Notes under the pieces: model-generated
The model's database searches: none
What the model saw: the letters and a program-made list of their open reading frames with translations, nothing else
What the model was told of the DNA's origin: nothing
Part shown: positions 43,936 to 54,912 of the stretch, piece after piece
Layout: every line of letters begins with the position of its first letter
How positions within the stretch are numbered: position 1 is the stretch's first letter
NCBI GenBank assembly: GCA_024449915.1
Contig: JAMZAV010001434.1
Span: 1 to 64,000 of the forward strand
Direction: 5' to 3'
DNA from: Sweltsa coloradensis
Taxonomy: Eukaryota > Arthropoda > Insecta > Plecoptera > Chloroperlidae
DNA length: 64,000 nucleotides
Translations under genes and position numbers: made by a program

Positions 43936-45859
43936 ATGACCTATGACACCTGATTAATAATGCCTTTTTGCTGTTCAGTATAGCTATTGGCTACTAACTT
44001 AGTAATCAAGTGACAAAAGTATTGTGTTGATCTTCAGATACCTAGTCTGAGATTGACTAACAGTGTTGACAATGTCATTGAGTTGGTAGTCATGACTGAG
44101 CAATGTCATGTTAGTACCTTCCTTGTACACTAGCTCACGCCACAGTTCATATGATAGTTGTGTTCATGCCTGCTGTAGCTTAAATGATATATTTAGGCCT
44201 AGGCCTACCACTCCCGACCCCTCGTTGGGTCGGCGCGGAAGGTAGTCCTCTTCATACTTCGTCATTACTCGTCTAGCTTCCACCATATTCCAGTCTCCTC
44301 CTCGCTGCTCTACATCTGGACACTCCTTGACTCCTTTGCACTGTCCTCTCATCATTGACAAGATTGGGAAACTTTGAAGTGACTAACTAGACCTACTTTT
44401 AAAGTTTTAAAGCTGATAGCTTCATGAATAGGCTAGTCCCTAATGGATTTAATTTAAGTGCAAAAGGGCAATTCAATGATTCAATCAAATAAGGTACCCG
44501 TAAAGACCTATGTAGTAGTTTGTACGTAGTATTTACAAATTTTGTTAGTTCTGCATTCTACAAAGTTATTTAATTGTTTGGAGTGAATGACATTAATTGT
44601 AACTAGTATTCCTACTAGAAAAAAACACCTTTATTTATTTATTTTATTTATTTAGACAATCCTTCTTCATAGGTCACTCATATGCAGCATATCTCAAGGA
44701 CATGCAAGAAATAACTTCAAAAAATATTTCAGACAATTTTTTTTTAGGAAAATGAAAATAGGAACAAGTACTAGGGTTACAACCACATAATTGATTTTCC
44801 AATTTTGTTTCCGGAATTTGGAAATCCCGCACACATCTACTATGTAGGCCTAATGAATTATTGACTACCAATACCATAGGCGTACCGGCATCTTTATTCT
44901 CTTTTCTATTAAGAGATTATTTTATGATTTTTTTCTAATGACCATTAACATTCTCTCCCATCTCTTCTGTCCACCCAAGAAGTCATTTCCAATTTGTCCT
45001 TGACCACCTGACTTGCAGACCATAGACCACCAGTGACTGAGACCATCATCCTTCTAGCTATTTCATTTTTATTGTTATACACACAAACTCACAAAGCCTT
45101 CTGATTCTACAAAGCCTAGGTACTTGGAAGTTTGGTCTCACCTCTTTTATATGCCATCACTACAACTCTTTCAATTGTTGGCATTCCTGTAGTGATCACT
45201 GATCACCTCCATCTATGTATAGCCACAACCACAACCATACTTGACACCTTTTAAAATTATTTTTCTATTGTTTGCCTCACCCAAAACAAAATGAACAATA
45301 CCGGTAACTCTTTTAAATTCACACATTTAAGCTAGCTTTCAAAATATCAACTTGTTTTAAAATGAACATTTTCTTGATCATTATACAGTACTTAATTTTT
45401 TTAAATTTATTTTGTGTAATTTCCGACTTCACATCATGACAAGCAAATAGCAATGCTTTGAGCATATTGCATGTGAAATAGATTTATACTATATATAAAT
45501 AATTAAATATGAAAACATATATACTATTACCATATTTAAACATCTTATTTATACACAGTCAGTCACAAAAAATAACAAGAATAAAATTCGTATAGGTAAT
45601 AGGGAGGGGCCTATAGTCAGAACTCAGAAGCAACTCGGTTTTCAACTTGTTATTTTATATTTGATTTTGAATGATAACATTTCCATTTGGCAATTTCAAT
45701 TGTCAACCAATACATTTACAACAACTAGGCTCCACTTAGTTTTGAATGAAATCAAAAAACAAACAGACCCTTCATACAAAATCTTAATGGGCATGTTTTG
45801 TTGTGCGGCATGGCTCTAAAACACCACTGGTAACTTTTATCACTACAGTATTGCCCTCA
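43936..45859. other. AT-rich DNA, no gene called
   Basis: A minus-strand frame at 44164-44361 (with KYEEDYLPRRPNEGSG) has better composition than its surroundings but no splice or start context. It may be a repeat fragment. The rest shows nothing recognisable. Confidence 0.35.
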
Positions 45860-46135
45860 TCATCTTTATCCATTGACCGCTTCTGGCAGAGTTATCTTGT
45901 GTTTTGCAACCAGACTTTTCCACTTCTTACTAACGTCTCACAATCGTATCTTCCACATCCCCCCAGTTCTCTCCTCTTGCCTCTAAGTACTGTATCCTTC
46001 TGTTTCTTCCTTGGCCTCCCCTGTCTTCTCCTTCGTTTGTCAATCCTTCTTTCACTTTCACACATACTCTCTTCCACCATTTATTTCATGTCCTTCCCAC
46101 CTTGGCGTGAATTTCTCTCACGCCCGTGTTTATGA
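45860..46135 (-). pseudogene. 3' end of a LINE (second family), minus strand
   Basis: The minus strand reads RRQGRPRKKQKDTVLRGKRR and then a C-terminal stretch ending before GATAAAGATGATGAGG. It corresponds to the stretch at 58320-58665, which has a GAT-repeat tail. The RGRPR...W-D pattern is common at the C-terminus of insect non-LTR retrotransposon polymerases. Only this tail is present. Confidence 0.5.
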
Positions 46136-47284
46136 TTCTATCCCATTATCTTGTTTCCATTATCAAAAGAAAAACACAAACTGTACAAATGTTTAAAGTT
46201 CTAAGTTAATGAATGTTTCAACTACAAGTTTGCAAATTTCAAAAAGTGAATGGGTTATTTCTTATTTACATATTACAGTTTATGGTCCAGGCCCATCTCC
46301 ATTAAAACTTTTATATTTTAACCAAAACCACATAGAATCACATACATTTTTGACGATCGGGTTGGCCCCCAAAAAACCGATCTTACCCAAAATTCTGGGT
46401 ATCCGTCCACCACTACAAATTACAAATTAGTGAACAAAAATGTTTCTTTGTTATAACTTCTCTTAAGTTTGAATTTAAGTTTGAATGTTTGTTCAACCCT
46501 AATATGTATTTTATAAACAAACTTAAAACTGCATGACAACAGTTCATGACTTTCCATCTCTGTCTTCTCGTTTTAACAAGTTCATTCCCTTCTCAATACT
46601 CATAGGCTGGCTATGTTAGTGGCACTTATCACTCCCAATCTCTTGGTACCAACACAATTCCTATTCCATCCACTCTCAGTAACCAGTACTAAATACAGTA
46701 TACCTCTCTCAAAACTCAGCTTCCTGGAACCCTTCCATTTTGTTCCGCACACTCCAAACACCCAATCTTGGTTATGTGATGACATCCACAACCTTTCTTT
46801 CACTGAACTTCAATATTCAAAGCTCCAAAACAACACATTTTATAAATGTTTTCAATGAGAATCAATTGACATGTAGGGAAAACCGGTAAAATAAATTGTT
46901 TTTAAATTAATGTATTTGAACAGATTTTCCTCTAGTAAAATCAATTTACAAAATTTTCTGGTCATGGTTTGAAGCGTGACAAATACAAGTATAATATATT
47001 ATATAATATCTCTGTGTGTATGCCATCTGTTTAATGCAATTTCTAGCTGTCTAAATTATGCTGGTCTAAAACATAGCATAGGCCTATAACTTACAAAGTG
47101 AACTGTGGTTTGAACTATGTGTCTTCTAATATATAGTATGGTAGTTGGTAGGGATGCACACGATGAAATGATCGATACTCAATAGTCAATACTATTTTGA
47201 TACAGTAACCAATAAATAATTACAATATCAAATTTCACGGGTTTTCTTTTTAACAAAACTTGTTGTATAATAAATTTCAAGCTC
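46136..47284. other. AT-rich DNA, no gene called
   Basis: Short frames only; nothing with coding composition or signals. Confidence 0.4.
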
Positions 47285-47288
47285 TTAT

Positions 47289-49296
47289 CGGCCATTCCAT
47301 AGCAAAGTGAGCCTGACAAGTGAAAATAATATTTACCCAATAGTTTATTGATGGGTCCAAAATTATAGTCAAAACTCCACTGAATTTCAAAATGTCTTTG
47401 CTTTCCTTTGTGGGTAGTAAATTATGTGTTTTACAGTGCTTCAAAGTTGGTGTAAAGTTATTGTTTTTATTTTAGTGCCACATCCCCTAAATTGTAAGCC
47501 CTCCAATTTCTTTTAGGTCAGCTGTGTGAAGTTCTTTCTTTTGTATATCAACACTTAATGATGTTGTGAAGTATTTTAGTTAAAAAAACTGAACACAAAG
47601 TAAGTTTTACTTAAATCTTGTATCATTAAAGATGTTATGAATACATGTCACACCCGCAACACAAAACTACAATAAACTATGATAGTGTTAAGGTTATGGC
47701 TAACAAAAGTTGGAGAGTACTTTATTTTAAGGTTTGGTTATATAACTTATCATATCCAACAGAGAAAACTGAGATGCACTGACTAGAAGTGGTTGAAATT
47801 GTGTTGCGGGTGTGACACAGAGTTATGTTGCGGGTGTGACATGATTATTGAATTGCATGATAATGCCAGGGCTACAGTCAAATAGGTAAAAAAAAAATTC
47901 CCATTAGGCCTACCTAGTTTAGGTAGCTTAAGAAATGCACATATAACGCACGCAGTCAACGTATTTTGAAAATGCAAAAGAGAGATTAGGTAGGTACCGG
48001 AAAACGAATTTGTACTTCAAGTCGACTTTGCTGAAAATTTTTCGGCAATCATTCAAGACGAGATTCAGAGCGCTCATTGGAGTCATGATCAAATGACTGT
48101 TTTTATAGCCTGTGCTTGATTAAAAGATGACGTTAAGAGCTCCCTCGCGGTTGAAAGTGATGACTTGACACAATAACAAACATGCAGTGTGGGCATTCCT
48201 CAAAAAGATTTTTGCTGAACTAAAAGTAGAGTTTCCTAAGTTAACAAAAGTGATTATTTTTTCGGATGTCTGCGCTTCCTTCAACAATCCTGCCCTAGAT
48301 ATTAACGTCAGTGATTTTGTCCTCGTTTCACTTGCGGTAAATGGGGAAAAATACCGACAAGCAGTATTATGCTGAAATCGTAGCATTTGATGATGAAACC
48401 ATTGAAGTAACCCTTAGGCTAAAGTATATGCATGCATCCTTTCGCATCCTAGTGGCAACTATTGGGTATGGCCCGATATTGTGAATACGTCATGAGAGAA
48501 CAAAGACGTTATCAAGAAGACGTAGCTCCTCCAATATATACTTCACACAATCATGGGCAATTAAGTTCGTCAGTGATTAGGCATGCAATAAAGCTGCATT
48601 AATTATAAATAGTAAGACATTATTAGTTAATCCTCATTTTATGCTATTAGCCCCTACTTCAAAGTCTTAACAAAAAATAATTAGTGACAAGGACCCATAT
48701 TTCATTAAAAAAATTACAATGCAACACTTTATTTTATAATAGGCTACCTTTTTTAAATATCATATTTAGCATGCATATTTGTTAACTTACATTTTAGTAT
48801 TGAGTATTCATGAAGTATGTAAGAAAACAGCCAACCAAATTATAATCTACATACAAAAACTCGTAGTCAACGTTACATTTTGTGCACTACGTCACACACG
48901 CAACAATTCCTTGTCACACCCGCAACATCTTCAACCCATCATAAATCGTCTTTTAAATTATTTGAGCCACTATTCCTTATATTTTATTTTAGGGTATTCT
49001 ATAATGGTTTAGGAAAAAAATAGTTGCCTATCCAAGGGGTCCTATATTCACAGACTTTTGCACATGTTCATGTAAGGGTGTAAATACAGTGGCAAAAAGT
49101 GTCACACCCGCAACACCTGTTTTAATTTTTATTTACTGATTTCTTAAAGTCTCAGAAAGTTGAAATTTGGTGTATTTGTACATCTTATGGCAACAATAAA
49201 TGTATACAATGTCTTGAGTTTCAATTTGTAATTTATAAACACTTGGCAGGTATTGTAAGTGTGTAATGTGTCACACCCGCAACTATGGAATGGCCG
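47289..49296 (+). mobile_element. 2.0-kb DNA transposon with GTCACACCCGCAAC repeats
   Basis: CGGCCATTCCATAG (47289) and CTATGGAATGGCCG (to 49296) are inverted termini, flanked by TTAT on both sides (47285-47288, 49297-49300). The motif GTCACACCCGCAAC or its inverse occurs at about 47649, 47801, 47827, 48911, 49101 and 49270, close to both ends and pointing both ways. A dead transposase-like region lies centrally (48005-48485). The superfamily is not assigned. Confidence 0.8.
48005..48485 (+). pseudogene. Dead DDE-type transposase fragment of the 2.0-kb transposon
   Basis: Three frames in succession give EFVLQVDFAENFSAIIQDEI and QSAHWSHDQMTVFIACA (from 48006), then HAVWAFLKKIFAELKVEFPK with VIIFSDVCASF (from about 48181), then YYAEIVAFDDETIEV with a final NYWVWPDIVNT (to about 48485). 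The pattern VDFAEN...QDEIQSAHW...FSDG.ASQFKN...WP.V belongs to a widespread invertebrate transposon protein; D in DFAEN and in FSD would be catalytic. The Gly after FSD is replaced by Val. At least one stop (TGA in the first part) and two frameshifts inactivate it. Family recognition is from memory of the motif order. Confidence 0.65.
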
Positions 49297-49300
49297 TTAT

Positions 49301-50180
49301 ATCTTATTATTCCTTTAGACAGACAATCTTGATCTTGCCGGTTTGTTGGAAAATTTTCATAATTTTTACCGAGAGTATTGTATTTAAAATACTGTTAATT
49401 TTTCGATCACTAATAACTTTTATTTTATCGTTGCATCCCTGGTAGCTGGTGTGGTGTATGTCAGTGGTACCTAATATATATATTTTATAGCTGCTTTTAT
49501 CCTGTACTTTATCGTCTGGTACTAACTCCCTACACTGGCCTGTTAATGCAGCTTGGAAGCAGAGTGACATTTTCAATTGAATAAAGGAAAGGCCTACTCT
49601 TTCGGACGTTGCACTAAGGCTGGGCATCGACATCGATTAATGATGTTTGTATCAGTCCATGGATTATTAATTTGTTGTTTTTAATTGACTTGTTTTAATT
49701 CTTTGATAACAATTTTGAATTATGTAAAACTACTGAAATATTACTTGAAATAATATGCACAGATTAAATTTATAATAATAGGCCTATATTCAATTAACAT
49801 CAGCCAGTGTTAAAAAAATCATATCCATAGAAGCAAATAAAAAGTGAATGTTCGTTAAAATTTGGGAAATCGTTTATTAATACTCAGTGCTGGTGATAAG
49901 CTGTAGGCAGCAGTCAAGGCCACCCTCTTCGGGCGAGAGCCACGTTACGTTAGCGTTAGCAAGAATCCCTCAACGCAATAACATGAAGGCAAAAATAAGC
50001 CAATAGAAGTGCGTGTTTCAGCTGATACATGGGTCACTTGAACTCGCAATGACAAAAAATCTGCTTCTTTCTACTGGGACTTTTGTCCAATGTAAGTTGT
50101 TATTTAAATATTAATAATTGAAATGTTTGTATACCTACCATTTTCGTGATGGTACTATTACAGTCACAATATTTTACTTA
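49301..50180. other. Spacer with a possible hAT transposase scrap
   Basis: At about 50008-50090 the plus strand reads VRVSADTWVT, a stop, then TRNDKKSASFYWDF, vaguely like the SADTW/TTDxWTS motif of hAT transposases. Too short to call. Confidence 0.25.
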
Positions 50181-50181
50181 C

Positions 50182-50292
50182 CGCCCTGTCCAGTGTATAG
50201 CGAGGTCTCCTGCTCCCAAGCTGCTTGCGTAGTGCCAACCATGTTGCCACATCTCTCCCATTCTTGGATGGATTACTAAAGATGCCTTCCAT
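50182..50292 (-). CDS. Candidate first coding exon, unidentified
   Basis: From the ATG at 50292 the minus strand is open for exactly 37 codons (MEGIFSNPSKNGRDVATWLA... RYTLDRA) and then meets the strong donor GCG|GTAAGT at 50181. Codon use is balanced and richer in G/C than the flanks. No family is recognised. The next exon should lie below 50175 on this strand but was not identified. It could instead be a repeat-encoded fragment. Confidence 0.3.
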
Positions 50293-52002
50293 TGTACTAG
50301 CTACTACATAAACTATTGTTATTGTGGTAGACTATTGTGCAGTTACGTGAACTCAATGTTAAAAAATCACTATTTTGCTTGACTCTTTACAATGCATCAT
50401 TTCGTAACATTTGTGTACTCTTTTTCAAAATTACCTACTTAATGAATTTTTGTCAATCTAAATCAGTGGTTATCAACTATTTGACTAGAGGCACCAAAGT
50501 CACAGTTAAGAATTTCGATGCACCCTCCTTAAAATACGAGGTTCGTTTATTTAACTACCAACTATGGACAATCGTATTTTCACAGACATTTTGTTTGTGA
50601 CAATCCATCTCAACCAGTTTTGGGGAGTTTGTTTGTGACAATTTGTCCGGTGTTGATTTTGTTCAATACATTTCAACAATAAGTATTTTCTATAATAAGT
50701 CTACAGGAAATATTGCAGCCCCCCTAAATGATCTGGTGCTCAGGAGAGCTGATTATAGAATAGTAGGCCTGGTTGTGATAATTTTTAATTTTTTGTTTTG
50801 ATTTTTAACATTTAAATTGGTTTAGTACATTTGAAGGCTAGATACAATGCACATGTAGTTCACAATTTCATTGCTACCACAATAACAGTAAGTATTTTTT
50901 AAAAAATAAGTAAAAAATGCCACAGGAACTTGGTACTCCATCTGTCCCTGACGTTATAACTGTTGTGCAATCTCGACCTGTGCTAGGCCTACCTTCAGAA
51001 AACTCTTGACGTAAACAGCATCATGTGTGGGACGTGTTGAGGAAATCACACGTGCGTGTTTTAAATTTTAAGAGGAATCGTGGATGCAGTTTAAGCTCCA
51101 GCTTTCTATTTTCCCCGAGAAAACTGTAAATGGAATGTATTATTAATATTTTGCGTAACAGTCCGTGAGATCCAGTACGCAACATTTATTTTTTCATTTG
51201 TCGGTTTCGGAGAAAAAAATTATAAAATGTTCGTAATTTACTCGATTGTTGTGAACTTACTCCAACTAAAGCAAATTTCCATACTGCATCTTAACGTTTT
51301 AATCAAATTGTACGCGCATGCGAATTTGGGAATTTTAGAGAAATTATACATAAAAAAGAATATTTTTATTCATTAATGTGCTTGTGAAATTTGATAACAT
51401 TTTTTTATGTTCATTCATAATAACCGTTTAGTTGCTATCATCTGAAACCTAAGCGCGTTCACGTTTCAGCGACTCTTCTTTACACCTTATTCTCTTGACT
51501 TAACCTGTTGTGCTGCAATATTACTTTCAATTAGAAAATTTGTTACTCGTAAAGAAATGAATTAGGAAAGGATATAATAAAGAAACTATCAACAGGTATT
51601 TGACCTAAATTAAATAAATAAATTGATGATTATTGCGTTAGTAAGCTCATTGATACCACTTTTTTTACCAGTCCAATTGAAATAGAATCTTTTGCATTGT
51701 ATTGTGTATTGATCAATAATGGTTTGAATCCTTATTTAAACACACTGATGCTGTTTACGTGCGTAGGTTGTACATATCCAGGTGATGGTCCCGTAACTAA
51801 AGTCAAATGCAAATCACAAAATATATCTGCCAACAATAGAAATGCATTAAAGCATTCCTATTGTTAGTTTACATCCAAGGAACTTATCTATTGTATCTAA
51901 TTTCAGAAGGTTTATGCCTAGTAGCTTTAGAAACATTGTGATTTGCAGATGGCCATTATTTTACATAAAGCAGCTACAGCTATATTGAGTATATATTAAG
52001 TA
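50293..52002. other. AT-rich DNA, no gene called
   Basis: CAGTGGTTATCAAC at about 50466 resembles a Charlie-type hAT terminus, but its partner end was not found. Nothing else recognised. Confidence 0.35.
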
Positions 52003-52010
52003 CCACTGAT

Positions 52011-52801
52011 TAGGGCCTACACCGAATAGTATTTTTACGAACCGGATAATCGTTTAAGAAACCGGTTAAAAACCGGTTTTCGCTCCGCAAGATTCTGTGT
52101 GAATATCCCCCCCCCCCCCCCCCCCCCCGGCACTGCACTAAACAGCTCTCAAGACAAGCGCTCATCAATTATCGTAATATCCCAAGACGTAATGCTGTCC
52201 CATAAACAATGACGTGTTGATGAAGTAGTATTTCATAATCACGAAAGAGGAACAGCCGCAGGCCATTAAGATAACACTCACGATTCCTTGCATCTGCTTT
52301 TTATCTTGTCACAGTCTAGTCAAGGTCACGGATGCGTTGGCGCGGGCGGGAGAGGGGGGTGGGGCTGGAGTCGGAATGCTGGAGAGTAAACAAGATAAGG
52401 AAAGGCCAGCCCTAACAGTATCACTATTCCCATGTGATTAATTTCAGTTATTACCACTGGTGACAGCTTTGACAACTAGCAGATTGAAAACATAAGAATT
52501 GTTATGGTTGGTTATAAGATCGCGAGTGGTTAGACAGAAGGGTTGGGGGGGTGAGGGGCATACTCAACACACTGCCACAAGCCGGCGGCATGAACAAAGG
52601 ACATTATAATTCGAAAGAAAATCGCCACCAAGCACAAAGGAAATTAGAAAGTGCATGTTTACATTAAACTTCAGCGGGAAAGCGCGGCAAATAGAAAAAA
52701 ACTTTATTTTTGAATTTTCGAAAAACCGGTTTACGAAATGAAAACTGGTTTCCTACGTAACCGGTTTCAAACCGGTTTCCGATTATTCGATGTAGGCCCT
52801 A
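52011..52801. mobile_element. hAT-type element with TAGGGCCTAC ends and 8-bp duplication
   Basis: TAGGGCCTACACCGAATA (52011) and TATTCGATGTAGGCCCTA (to 52801) are inverted termini. CCACTGAT duplicates on both sides (52003-52010, 52802-52809). AACCGGTTT words are clustered near both ends, and a C-run of about 20 lies near 52109-52128. It is 791 bp and non-coding. Confidence 0.85.
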
Positions 52802-52809
52802 CCACTGAT

Positions 52810-53522
52810 ACACGTAGCATATGTGATAGTAGATCTGTTCCTTTTGGCTATACCGATATAACCTCTAAAACTCAATCCCCTATGTTTTGATAGGACCACT
52901 TAAATTAATGCACCAGTATGTCATGTTAAGGGTTTATACGAATAGTTGGCCACTCAGTTTCAATAATGCTGGATTCAGTTGGGGCTCGCATCTTAAAACC
53001 AATTGTATTTTAATCTTGAATTATTAACTAGGCTCACTTATTCACGTAGTGTAATCTCATATGTGAATGTGGTTTAGTTTGTGATGGGCAAAAGCTATGA
53101 ACAAATAGGGAGCAGTTTTAAATCACTAGTTGCGAAACAAAAAATCTATTTCACACATTTCCGTGATCCATTTTTCATATGATAACCAAATTTAAAACAT
53201 GGAATAGTTAACTTCTCCAATATGATTGATTACTTACCCAAGTTGGAGTACTTTCACGAGTCATACTCGCCCCTGTCCTTTTAGGGCTGCACACAATAAA
53301 AGGACTATTTTTAATCACTTGTACAAAATTTAAAAACAAACTAATTTGAATTGCATGGCTAGTTATGAATTCTATGAAATCTATTTATGAAACAAAATCC
53401 CAAAAAGTGGAAAAGAACAAAATGGAGAGAATTTTTTAAAACAGTTAGCCTACGTCATTTATTTTTTTTAATCTTTGTAGGTAAGCGTAGAAAATTAATA
53501 TTATAGTTTTATTTCAAATTAA
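52810..53522. other. AT-rich spacer
   Basis: No gene or repeat boundary recognised. Confidence 0.4.
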
Positions 53523-53526
53523 TTAA

Positions 53527-54908
53527 TCCTGTCAAATAAGATCTTATATTGACGTTTGGAGGAAAAAATTGCGATGTCGCTGAATTTTTGCAGAGACCTT
53601 CCTTATATAATACTAATCAACATATTAAAACTCCCCTACAATCGGACTGGAGCTTCGGCCGCCATATTGGAAAATGGCGGCCAAAAAGTGTTGGTTAACG
53701 AATATCTCCAAATTGGTTGGAGATAGACAAAATGTTGAAATAGCAAAAATATTCCCCATTCAATTCCCTACAAAAAAGGTGTCTTCTATAGTTTTGGTAA
53801 GGGCAAAGGTTACGTCACAAAATCGTGGTTTATGTGTTGCTTATTGGAGTACCAGCTAATTTTCTAATTTTCACGACCAGCATCAAACAATGCCCGGTAA
53901 ATCCGTAAGAAATCGATTTAAATACAAAAGGACTTTTGTACGGGGTTCATGAAAGCTTCCATTACTATTTTTAAAAATCAGGTCTGCAAAATCGGATTTT
54001 GCATTTACCCGGAATTTGGGTTTTTCCATTGTTGGCATTTCCTCAAAAATGCCATATTTGACTGTCCATTATTAAGCACTAAATTGCATTAGAGGAAAAA
54101 ATCTTTCTATGCACATTGAAATGACTTAAATAATGATCCGATTACAACCAAAGTTTAAATCCAATATGGCTGCTAATTCCTAATATCCACAAAATCAAAG
54201 TGAATTATGTAACAAAAAGAGTGTAAAAACAGCACAAAAACAGTATTCATATTGTGAATATTAGGAACTTCAGCCATATTGGATTTAAACTTTGATTGTA
54301 ATCGGATCATTATTTAAGTCATTTCAATGTGCATAGAAAGAATTTTTCCTCTAATGCAATTTAGTGCTTAATAATGGACAGTCAAATATGGCATTTTTGA
54401 GGAAATGCCAACAATGGAAAAACCCAAATTCCGGGTAAATGCAAAATCCGATTTCGCTGACCTGATTTTTAAAAATACTAATGGAAGCTTTCATGAACCC
54501 CGTACAAAAGTCATTTTGTATTTAAATCGATTTCTTACGGATTTACCGGGCATTGTTTGATGCTGGTCGTGAAAATTAGGAAATTAGCTGGTATTCCAAT
54601 AAGCAACACATAAACCACGATTTTGTGACGTAACCTTTGCCCTTACCAAAACTATAGAACTCACCTTTTTTGTAGGGAATTGAATGGGGAATATTTTTGC
54701 CATTTCAACATTTTGTCTATCTCAAACCAATTTGGAGATATTCGATAACCAACACTTTTTGGCCGCCATTTTCCAATATGGCGGCCGAAGCTCCAGTCCG
54801 ATTGTAGGGGAGTTTTTTTTTTTGTTAATTAGTATCATATAAAGGAGGTCTCTGCAAAAATTCAGCGACATCGCAATTTTTTCCTCCAAAAATTCTTATT
54901 TGACAGGA
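53527..54908. mobile_element. 1.38-kb near-perfect foldback element flanked by TTAA
   Basis: The left arm 53527-54193 and right arm 54251-54908 are reverse complements over about 660 bp with few differences, around a spacer of about 57 bp. The termini are TCCTGTCAAATAAGA and its inverse. TTAA occurs on both sides (53523-53526, 54909-54912), as made by piggyBac and Kolobok transposases. Shared blocks include GGAGCTTCGGCCGCCATATT and CAACAATGGAAAAACCCAAA. The frame at 53674-53859 is not a gene. Confidence 0.9.
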
Positions 54909-54912
54909 TTAA

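Noticed and set aside
45803..46196. Ser/Leu/Pro-rich plus-strand frames
   Set aside because: They are the complement of a decayed LINE 3' end on the minus strand.
50466..50780. Charlie-type hAT element
   Set aside because: Only one end-like sequence (CAGTGGTTATCAAC) is visible; no inverted partner or 8-bp duplication.
53674..53859. 61-codon frame beginning MAAKKCWLTN
   Set aside because: It lies within one arm of a foldback element, is not preserved as a frame in the other arm's context, and has no signals.
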